Shown: in pieces, positions 8,823 to 14,789 of the stretch
Layout: each line of letters starts with the position of its first letter
Position numbering within the stretch: position 1 is the stretch's first letter
Position numbers and translations under genes: made by a program
From: JAABYT01 sp041581935
GTDB taxonomy: Bacteria; Pseudomonadota; Gammaproteobacteria; HK1
Direction: 5' to 3'
Assembly (NCBI GenBank): GCA_041581935.1
Contig: JBFICP010000008.1
Coordinates: 1-29,222, forward strand
DNA length: 29,222 nt
Notes under the pieces: generated by a model
Databases searched by the model: none
Seen by the model: the letters and a program-made list of their open reading frames with translations, nothing else
Told to the model about the DNA's origin: nothing

Positions 8823-8872
8823 ATCGTGGTAGACAATCGTAAGCCATTGATCGAACGTCGTTTTCTAAGACT

Positions 8873-8888
8873 GTGCACACTTTTTGCA
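8873..8888 (+). promoter_or_regulatory. Sigma54-like -24/-12 element
   Basis: GTGCACACTTTTTGCA compares with the consensus TGGCACG-N4-TTGCA: CAC and TTGCA are kept with correct ten-base spacing, but the first G of the -24 GG is T. The predicted start is near 8899, 27 bases before the ATG of the small ORF. The -24 mismatch makes this tentative. Confidence 0.35.
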
Positions 8889-8925
8889 TCGCATGAACCG
8901 CTGCTGCTGAAAGGCCGAGAACATC

Positions 8926-9048
8926 ATGCAGAGAATGCACAAGTACAACACTCACGACGGGGCGGTGTGTATCGCCAGCCACGGCGCGGCCGCCCGCTGC
9001 GCCCTCGGACTGCTGGTCGTCGTGGTGCTGCTGCTCTCGACACCGTAG
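8926..9048 (+). CDS. Possible 40-residue microprotein with C-terminal membrane helix
   Basis: ATG 8926 opens a 40-residue frame. The first half is polar (MQRMHKYNTHDGAV), two cysteines lie at about 15 and 25, and the last 15 residues are a hydrophobic helix, ALGLLVVVVLLLSTP, ending at TAG. This would be a tail-anchored or single-span protein with almost nothing beyond the membrane. Third codon positions are mostly G or C, like the neighbours. The ribosome site is weak (AAGG at 8911, GAGA at 8917); a second ATG at 8935 follows AGAGA. Support comes from the regulatory-looking DNA upstream and the absence of any other gene in this gap. I know no homologue. It may equally be chance. Confidence 0.35.
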   Translation: MQRMHKYNTHDGAVCIASHGAAARCALGLLVVVVLLLSTP

Positions 9049-9105
9049 CCCGCGTTCGTCACCCGTGTGGTTCGCGTGCGGCTGACGCGCGCCCATGGCC
9101 GATGG

Positions 9106-9546
9106 TCATCGCCAGCCGGTGATTCGATAACCCAGATCCCGAAGGCACTGCTCGACGAAGCCGCGCTCGACCGCATCCGGCTTGCCCGAGTCGAACAGGG
9201 CGCGGGTGAGCCCTGCGGCAGCCCCGCCGGCGGCACCGGCCGCCGCGCCCCTGCCCGCATTTCCGACCACCGCACCGACGGCCGCGCCCGTCGCCCCGCC
9301 GACGGCGGCACCCTTGGCGGTCCGGCCCGCAGCGCGTTGCGCCGGCTGCGGACCGGCACCGTGGCGCGCGGCGTAGTCGAAACACCAGTCGATATCCGCG
9401 CGCGCGGTTTCCTCGCCGACCGAGCGGTAGTGGGTGTTCGGGTACAGCACCGGACGCTGGCGCGCGCATCCGGCGGCGAGCACCACCTGAAGCCCGACCA
9501 GGATCAGCAGGAGGCTACGCGCGACGCGCGTAGTGGCTTTCAACAT
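9106..9546 (-). CDS. Glycine-zipper lipoprotein
   Basis: A 146-residue predicted lipoprotein. The N-terminus MLKATTRVARSLLLILVGLQ leads to a lipobox LAAGC near residue 28, so the mature protein would be lipid-anchored. A polar segment (YPNTHYRSVGEETARADIDW) follows, then a long Gly/Ala repeat (about 75-110; GAAVGGATGAAVGAVVGNAG and onwards) of the glycine-zipper type that can pack into membranes, and a short cysteine-containing tail (FVEQCLRDLGYRITGW). The ATG at 9546 lies 32 bases inside the end of ispG, so translation is probably coupled to it; the next in-frame candidate is the TTG just after. No clear ribosome site is seen. Role unknown. Confidence 0.82.
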   Translation of the reverse strand: MLKATTRVARSLLLILVGLQVVLAAGCARQRPVLYPNTHYRSVGEETARADIDWCFDYAARHGAGPQPAQRAAGRTAKGAAVGGATGAAVGAVVGNAGRGAAAGAAGGAAAGLTRALFDSGKPDAVERGFVEQCLRDLGYRITGWR

Positions 9547-10747
9547 AATCGTCGACGATTCGGCGAAACTCCGCGGCAATATTGTCGCCCCGTAGGGTCA
9601 CGGTCTTCTTGCCGTCAATGAATACCGGCGCCGCCGGTGATTCGCCGGTTCCCGGCAAGCTGATGCCGATATTGGCGTGCTTGCTCTCACCGGGACCGTT
9701 GACCACGCAGCCCATCACCGCCACCGACATGTCCTCGACGCCGGTATAGGCTTCCCGCCAGGCTGGCATGCTCTCGCGCAGATGGCTTTGGATGGAGTTG
9801 GCCAGCTCCTGGAAGAACGTGCTGGTGGTACGCCCGCAGCCGGGACAGGCTGTCACCAGCGGGGTGAAGGATCGCAGCCCCATGGTCTGCAGAATCTCCT
9901 GGGCCACGATCACCTCTCGGGTGCGATCGCCGCCGGGCTCCGGCGTCAGCGAGACCCGGATGGTGTCACCAATCCCCTGCTGCAACAGAATGCCCATCGC
10001 GGCGGTGGAAGCGACGATGCCCTTGGACCCCATGCCGGCCTCGGTGAGTCCGAGATGCAGCGCGTGGTCGCTTCGCCTGGCGAGCTCCGCGTACACGGCG
10101 ATGAGATCCTGCACACCGCTCACCTTGCACGAAAGCACGATGCGATCCCGCGCGAGCCCCTGTGCCTCGGCCGCCTCTGCGCTGGAAAGCGCCGACACAA
10201 CCAGCGCCTCGCGGGTCACGAGATGCGCATCGAGCGGATCGCTGCGCCGCGCGTTCTCGTCCATCATGCGGGTCAGAAGGTTCGCGTCCAGGCTGCCCCA
10301 GTTGACGCCGATGCGAACCGGCTTGTCGTACTCGATGGCCGCGGACACCATGGTCGCGAATTGCGTGTCGCGTTTTTTGCCGAATCCGACGTTGCCGGGG
10401 TTGATGCGGTATTTGGCCAGTGCCCGGGCGCAGTCGGGATAGTCGCCGAGCAACCGGTGACCGTTGTAGTGGAAGTCCCCGACCAGCGGAACCCCGCATC
10501 CCACGTCGTCGAGACGCGCGCGGATTTCGCCGACCGCGGCAGCGGCCTCCGGGGTATTGACCGTGATGCGCACCAGCTCCGATCCGGCCCGTGCCAGCGC
10601 TTCCGCCTGCTCGGCGGTCGCGGCGGCATCGGCGGTGTCGGTATTGGTCATCGATTGAACGACGATGGGCGCGCCGCCACCGATGGTGACCGGTCCGACT
10701 TGGACACCGACGCTGCGACGGCGCTCGAATGGAAGGGCAACGGACAT
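9515..10747 (-). CDS. ispG: 4-hydroxy-3-methylbut-2-enyl diphosphate synthase (flavodoxin)
   Basis: A 410-residue IspG (GcpE), the penultimate enzyme of the MEP isoprenoid pathway, which converts methylerythritol cyclodiphosphate to HMBPP using a 4Fe-4S cluster. The TIM-barrel half begins VQVGPVTIGGGAPIVVQSMT. Cluster ligands are visible as TACPGCGRTTSTF and VAVMGCVVNGPGE, with the conserved glutamate after the third cysteine. E. coli IspG is 372 residues; the extra length is partly in the C-terminal tail after the HANIGISLPGTGE segment. ATG 10747 (MSVALPFERRRS) fits the family start. The gene is followed by, and overlaps, the glycine-zipper lipoprotein. Essential housekeeping gene; identification firm. 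Confidence 0.97.
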   Translation of the reverse strand: MSVALPFERRRSVGVQVGPVTIGGGAPIVVQSMTNTDTADAAATAEQAEALARAGSELVRITVNTPEAAAAVGEIRARLDDVGCGVPLVGDFHYNGHRLLGDYPDCARALAKYRINPGNVGFGKKRDTQFATMVSAAIEYDKPVRIGVNWGSLDANLLTRMMDENARRSDPLDAHLVTREALVVSALSSAEAAEAQGLARDRIVLSCKVSGVQDLIAVYAELARRSDHALHLGLTEAGMGSKGIVASTAAMGILLQQGIGDTIRVSLTPEPGGDRTREVIVAQEILQTMGLRSFTPLVTACPGCGRTTSTFFQELANSIQSHLRESMPAWREAYTGVEDMSVAVMGCVVNGPGESKHANIGISLPGTGESPAAPVFIDGKKTVTLRGDNIAAEFRRIVDDYVESHYARRA

Positions 10748-10899
10748 CGACTGTGAATGCTCCGGGCTAAGCCGGTTGAGAGTCTAACGGGCACCTGTCG
10801 AGAGTCAAGGACGGCCGGGGTCGGAGGTCTTTCTGCGCCGCTGCAGCTGCGAGCCCGGGCGCGAACCCTGCGGGCACCGATGCGCGCGCAAGCGCGCCT

Positions 10900-12195
10900 T
10901 TACAGGGACTCGGCCGTGCGGTCCCGGTGACGGAAATAACGCAACAGCTCATCGGCTCGAGTCGCGCCCGACAACCCGTCCCGCAGCCCCCGCCAGCGGA
11001 GCAGGCTCATGCACGCCTGCTCCAGCGGGCGCCGCGGATAGGCGTGCCGGGTCGCGTAGTGAACGAATTTCAACACACGAAAGGCGTCGAGCCACTGAAA
11101 AAAGCGTTTTCTGAAGCGCTCCCGGCTGGCGGAGTTGGCGCGGATCTCGGCGTGCCTCGCGACGATGTCCTGGGTGTCCAGAAAATCGCCCATGCAACGT
11201 GACAGCGATGCGTGGTCCCGCCAGGCACCGGGCGGCACATCGTAGTAGCCGTTCACCCGGGCGATCAGCTCGGCGAGATCGCGAAATACACGGGCATCAT
11301 AGGCGAGCCACGGTCGATCGGGATTCGAAATGTGCGCGTGCAGTGCACGCCCGGTGCCGAACGGTGTGCGTGTCGACGCACGCACCCCCGGCACCACCCG
11401 CGTCGCGTTGTTCTCACTGACGCCGCCGACAACCATCAGCTTGTTCAAGAAGTAGAAGTCCTCGCCGGCCTTGCGCCGATTCATACCCCCGTGACGTGCG
11501 TAGGCGTCCCCGCGAACCGCCATGCACGATCCGACCGTGTAGCACGCATGGGGAAAACCCGCGAACTGCAGACCGTGACGGTAGTAGCGCACAAACAACT
11601 CGTAGCGCGTGACCGCCCGGTAGAGTTCCTTCGCCAGTGGCCCGTCGAGATCGTGCTCGAAATAAATGCTGCAGGCACGGGTATCCGGGTGCGATTGGAA
11701 ATGGCGCTCGAGCGCGGTCAGATAATTCTCATCGCACCGGCAGTCGGCGTCGAGACTGGCGATGATCCCGCGTGCATTGCCGGCTGCAACGAGGCGCGCA
11801 TGCGCCTCGTCCATGCCGAGCCTGCGTGCCAAGCCCACGCCGGCGTGGCGAGCCGGCAGGCTCGGATAGTCGCGCACGCGAATTCGTAAGCGTGGCTCTT
11901 CGTGAGCCGCCTTCCAGGCGCGCACCGCATCGGTGGTTGCCCGGTTTCGCGCACGCAGCGCGTCGTCGTCATTCTCGCTGGCATTGACGACGAGCAGCAC
12001 CTCGACCGCTGCGCGCGGCCGCGCGCAGCGTTGCAAGCTTTGCAGCGTCGAGACCGGATCAGGCTCGTCATGACACGGTATGACGACCACCAGCCCCAGC
12101 TCCGGATGCACGCTCGCGTCGGACAGCGGCGGGAAAAGTTGATGTTTCCCCGGGTATTCATTAGCGTGTCGCAGCCCGTTCGGCATGAGCGTCAT
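10900..12195 (-). CDS. Family 2 glycosyltransferase
   Basis: A 431-residue GT-A fold protein. The nucleotide-sugar binding start LGLVVVIPCHDEPDPVSTL and the metal-binding DxD-type motif IIASLDADCRCDENYL are clear. They are followed by an acceptor-side region with GEDFYFLNKLM (the ED acid pair of inverting GT2 enzymes). No membrane helices are obvious, so it should be cytoplasmic or peripheral. The last 150 residues are helical and basic and unlike a processive synthase. Donor and acceptor cannot be told. It starts at ATG 12195 or ATG 12186; both are very near the divergent miaE start (12211), and neither has a good ribosome site, so the true start could be later. No partner genes for a polysaccharide cluster lie nearby. 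Confidence 0.85.
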   Translation of the reverse strand: MTLMPNGLRHANEYPGKHQLFPPLSDASVHPELGLVVVIPCHDEPDPVSTLQSLQRCARPRAAVEVLLVVNASENDDDALRARNRATTDAVRAWKAAHEEPRLRIRVRDYPSLPARHAGVGLARRLGMDEAHARLVAAGNARGIIASLDADCRCDENYLTALERHFQSHPDTRACSIYFEHDLDGPLAKELYRAVTRYELFVRYYRHGLQFAGFPHACYTVGSCMAVRGDAYARHGGMNRRKAGEDFYFLNKLMVVGGVSENNATRVVPGVRASTRTPFGTGRALHAHISNPDRPWLAYDARVFRDLAELIARVNGYYDVPPGAWRDHASLSRCMGDFLDTQDIVARHAEIRANSASRERFRKRFFQWLDAFRVLKFVHYATRHAYPRRPLEQACMSLLRWRGLRDGLSGATRADELLRYFRHRDRTAESL

Positions 12196-12210
12196 TTATC
12201 GTCTGCGTCG

Positions 12211-12795
12211 ATGAGCCGTAAATCCATCGATCTCCTCGTTGCCACGCACCCTGATTGGGTGCAGGCGGTGCTCGCGGATTTCGACGCCTTCATTCAGGAC
12301 CACGCCAACTGCGAGCGCAAGGCTTCTGCGCTCGCCATGAGCCTGGTGGTGAAGCACCCGGATCGCACACGCATCATACCGACCCTCATCGCGCTCGCGC
12401 AGGAGGAGCTCGAGCACTTCCGCCAGGTCCATGCGCTGATGGTGGCGCGCGGGCTCGCACTCGTCAAAGACACCCAGGACGTCTATGTCAACCGGCTCGT
12501 GGCCTGCATGCGTCACGGGCGCGAGCCACGCCTGCTCGATCGGCTGCTGGTTTCATCGCTGATCGAGTGCCGCGGCGCGGAACGATTCGGCATCATCGCC
12601 AACGCGCTCCAGGATCCCGACCTCAGGAAATTCTATACATCGCTGTGGAAGGCCGAGACCAAGCACGGTCACCAGTTTGTCGACATGGCGCTCGCCTACT
12701 TCGACGCCGACACGGTGGGCGCGCGCCTGCGGGAGCTTGCCGAGCGGGAAGCCGAAATCGTGCAGGGGCTCGCGTGGCGGGCCTCGCTGCACTGA
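12211..12795 (+). CDS. miaE: tRNA 2-methylthio-N6-isopentenyl-adenosine hydroxylase
   Basis: A 194-residue non-haem di-iron enzyme of the ferritin-like fold that hydroxylates the ms2i6A37 base of tRNA to ms2io6A with O2. The di-iron ligands are recognisable: Glu in NCERKASALAM, Glu and His in AQEELEHFRQVH, Glu in IECRGAERFGI and Glu and His in AETKHGHQFVD. The opening LLVATHPDWVQAVLADFDAFIQDHANCE is typical. ATG 12211 fits the family; longer in-frame extensions run over the divergent glycosyltransferase and are not real. Family lengths are about 190-270. It stands alone, ending at a GC-rich hairpin. It implies that miaA and miaB exist elsewhere. Confidence 0.92.
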   Translation: MSRKSIDLLVATHPDWVQAVLADFDAFIQDHANCERKASALAMSLVVKHPDRTRIIPTLIALAQEELEHFRQVHALMVARGLALVKDTQDVYVNRLVACMRHGREPRLLDRLLVSSLIECRGAERFGIIANALQDPDLRKFYTSLWKAETKHGHQFVDMALAYFDADTVGARLRELAEREAEIVQGLAWRASLH

Positions 12796-12804
12796 GGCTA
12801 CCGA

Positions 12805-12823
12805 AGGCGGCCCGGTGCCGCCT
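12805..12823 (+). terminator. GC hairpin after miaE, possible terminator
   Basis: AGGCGGC-CCGGT-GCCGCCT forms a perfect 7-bp stem with a five-base loop, ten bases after the miaE stop. No T-run follows, so it is at best a weak intrinsic terminator or an mRNA-protecting hairpin. Confidence 0.35.
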
Positions 12824-12861
12824 GCCCGAGGCGTCCCGTGACGGCTGACGGGCGGGCGACA

Positions 12862-12891
12862 CCGATATGGGCCGATTTGGGCCGATTTGGG
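12862..12891 (+). repeat. Three tandem 10-bp repeats CCGATWTGGG
   Basis: The unit is CCGATATGGG, then CCGATTTGGG twice, followed by CCGG. The period of ten is close to one helical turn. It lies about 35 bases upstream of the -35 of nrtR. It may be a binding site or a small slippage repeat. Confidence 0.6.
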
Positions 12892-12925
12892 CCGGCAACG
12901 GCTGAAACTTTATTTTTCCGGGGTA

Positions 12926-12954
12926 TTGCAATAGTGTACCGATGACACTATCCT
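12926..12954 (+). promoter_or_regulatory. Sigma70-type promoter of nrtR-nadA
   Basis: TTGCAA (12926-12931), a 17-base spacer, then TATCCT (12949-12954). A T/A-rich tract just upstream (12905-12917) could act as an UP element. The first operator palindrome fills the spacer and the second covers the expected start near 12961. Confidence 0.55.
12931..12951. promoter_or_regulatory. NrtR operator candidate 1
   Basis: ATAGTGT and ACACTAT arms of seven bases with a seven-base spacer, 21 bases in total. The arms match those of the second site, and their position within the promoter spacer fits repression. Confidence 0.65.
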
Positions 12955-12955
12955 C

Positions 12956-12976
12956 TTAGTGTAGTAGATACACTAA
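12956..12976. promoter_or_regulatory. NrtR operator candidate 2
   Basis: TTAGTGTA, five bases, TACACTAA: a perfect palindrome with eight-base arms, 21 bases long. Its centre is 25 bases from that of site 1. Placed over the start of transcription, it is directly upstream of the nrtR gene, so the regulator probably represses itself and nadA. Confidence 0.72.
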
Positions 12977-13002
12977 CCTATTGGAGAGCCCGGGACGTTC
13001 CC

Positions 13003-13671
13003 ATGCCCTTCCCCACCGAAACCGGCCGCGCCGTGCTGACCACCAATATCGTGGTCTTCAGTCTGCGCGACGAGCAGCTCAAGCTGTTGCTGGTGCGGCG
13101 CCGTAACCCGCCGTTCCAGGGCTGCTGGTCGCTGCCCGGCGGCGTGGTCGGCGAGGACGAGGACATCGAGGCAAACGCCATGCGCAAGCTCGAAGAAGGC
13201 ACCGGAGTCTCGGGGGTGTATCTGGAACAACTCTGCACCTTCGGCGATCCCGGCCGCGATCCGCGCGAGCGGGTCGTCTCGGTGGCCTACTACGCGCTGG
13301 TGCCGTCCGAGCGGTTGCGCCTGCGCACCGACGAGCACGGCGAAGAGGTCGCCTGGTTCGCCCTGCGCGGGCTGCCCGAGCTCGCCTTCGACCACGGCGA
13401 AATGGTCAGCGTGGCCCATCAGCGCCTCGCGGCCAAGCTCGAGTACTCCACCATCGCCTTTCAGTTCATGCCCGAGCGATTCACCCTGAGCGATCTTCAA
13501 AGCGTCTACGAGATGATCCTCAATCGTGACCTCGACAAGCGCAATTTCCGCAAGCGCATGCTGGCCATGGAGCAGATTCGGCAAACCGACGAGGTGCGCC
13601 GAAACGGCAGTCACCGTCCCGCGCGGCTGTACAGTGTCAACAACCCGCACGAAGTTCAAATTATCAAATGA
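13003..13671 (+). CDS. nrtR: NrtR, Nudix-related NAD regulator
   Basis: A 222-residue transcription factor with an N-terminal Nudix domain and a C-terminal winged helix (RFTLSDLQSVYEMILNRDLD onward). NrtR proteins repress NAD synthesis and salvage genes and release DNA on binding ADP-ribose or related NAD metabolites. The Nudix box (47-69) is broken: the consensus REUxEExGU reads RKLEEGTGV, so two catalytic acids are replaced by Lys62 and Gly66, as expected for a sensor rather than a hydrolase. Start ATG 13003; GGAGAG lies 14 bases upstream, slightly far. The stop overlaps the first possible ATG of nadA. A pair of palindromic operators lies in its promoter. Confidence 0.92.
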   Translation: MPFPTETGRAVLTTNIVVFSLRDEQLKLLLVRRRNPPFQGCWSLPGGVVGEDEDIEANAMRKLEEGTGVSGVYLEQLCTFGDPGRDPRERVVSVAYYALVPSERLRLRTDEHGEEVAWFALRGLPELAFDHGEMVSVAHQRLAAKLEYSTIAFQFMPERFTLSDLQSVYEMILNRDLDKRNFRKRMLAMEQIRQTDEVRRNGSHRPARLYSVNNPHEVQIIK

Positions 13672-13682
13672 GGGATCCTCTG

Positions 13683-14747
13683 ATGAACGCGCCACTCTCC
13701 TTTCCCGTGCAGATTCCCGACGCCGCCACCGTGGCCCGAATTGCACCACATCTCGACGACGACGAGCGCGAGTCGTTGCGCGAACGGGCGAAGAAGCTTC
13801 TGCGCGATCAAGATGCCGTCCTGGTCGCGCACTACTACACGGATCCCGATTTGCAGATTCTCGCCGACGACACCGGTGGCCACGTCGCGGATTCTCTCGA
13901 CATGGCACGATTCGGCCACGAGCACGACGCTTCCACGATCGTTGTGTGTGGCGTGCGCTTCATGGGTGAGACGGCGAAGATTCTGAACCCCGAGAAGCGC
14001 ATCCTGATTCCGGTTATGGAGGCCAACTGCTCGCTGGATCTGGGTTGTCCCGCCGACGCCTTCGCCGAGCTCTGTGACGAGCATCCGGATCGAACCGTCG
14101 TCGTTTATGCCAATACCAGCGCCGCGGTGAAAGCGCGTGCCGATTGGATGGTGACTTCGGGAATCGCGCTCGACATCGTCGGACACCTGAAAGCGCGCGG
14201 AGAAAAAATTCTATGGGCGCCGGATCGCTTTCTCGGCGACTACATTCAACACAAAACGGGCGCCGACATGCTCATGTGGCAGGGTTCCTGCATCGTGCAC
14301 GAAGCGTTCAAGGCCGATGCCTTGGAACGGCTGCACGAGAAGCACCCGAACGCCGCGGTGCTGGTGCATCCGGAATCGCCCCCTGGGGTGATCGCGCTCG
14401 CGGATGTGGTGGGTTCCACCAGCGCGCTCATCAAAGCCGTGCAGACATTGCCAAACGACACTTTTATTGTTGCGACCGATCGGGGCATCTTCCACAAGAT
14501 GCGCGAGCTCGCACCGACGAAGAAGCTACTCGAAGCGCCGACCGCCGGTGAAGGCGCCACCTGCGAGAGCTGCGCCCACTGTCCGTGGATGGCCATGAAC
14601 GGGTTGCGTACGCTGGTCGAGGTGCTGGAAACCGGCAAGAACGAGATCGTAATCGAAGAGTCTGTTCGCGCCCGTGCTTTGATTCCGGTGGAACGCATGC
14701 TGGACTTTGCCGACGCCAGGAAAGTCGCGATTGTCGGCAACGCCTGA
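13683..14747 (+). CDS. nadA: Quinolinate synthase
   Basis: A 354-residue NadA (E. coli 347), which condenses iminoaspartate with dihydroxyacetone phosphate to quinolinate in de novo NAD synthesis. The three cluster cysteines are seen in MEANCSLDLGCP, WQGSCIVHEAF and CESCAHCPWMAMN. Substrate-binding motifs VAHYYTDPDLQ, CGVRFMGETAKI and VHPESP are intact. ATG 13683 is chosen because GAGGGA at 13670-13675 is seven bases upstream; an ATG at 13668 overlapping the nrtR stop (ATGA) is the alternative and adds five residues. It is second in the nrtR-nadA operon and so is probably controlled by NrtR. NadB and NadC are not in the window. Confidence 0.96.
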   Translation: MNAPLSFPVQIPDAATVARIAPHLDDDERESLRERAKKLLRDQDAVLVAHYYTDPDLQILADDTGGHVADSLDMARFGHEHDASTIVVCGVRFMGETAKILNPEKRILIPVMEANCSLDLGCPADAFAELCDEHPDRTVVVYANTSAAVKARADWMVTSGIALDIVGHLKARGEKILWAPDRFLGDYIQHKTGADMLMWQGSCIVHEAFKADALERLHEKHPNAAVLVHPESPPGVIALADVVGSTSALIKAVQTLPNDTFIVATDRGIFHKMRELAPTKKLLEAPTAGEGATCESCAHCPWMAMNGLRTLVEVLETGKNEIVIEESVRARALIPVERMLDFADARKVAIVGNA

Positions 14748-14789
14748 GCGACGGCATCAGCGCATGCTCGTCCCGGCGTGCGCAATGCA

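Larger units (their letters stand above)
8577..8925. other. 349-base gap with repeated CTGTCG motifs
   Basis: No gene is supported here. The stretch is less GC-rich than its surroundings and holds TGTCG six times. It contains two copies of CTGTCG-N6-YTTACA, an inverted repeat CTGTCG-N8-CGACAG, a second TGTCGGGAT and a sigma54-like element, listed separately. The leader of the SDR gene occupies the left end. Confidence 0.6.

Noticed and set aside
10875..10896. GCGCGC-GCAA-GCGCGC hairpin after the glycosyltransferase as a terminator
   Set aside because: On the minus strand, where the gene is read, no T-run follows the stem. Such GC palindromes are expected by chance here.
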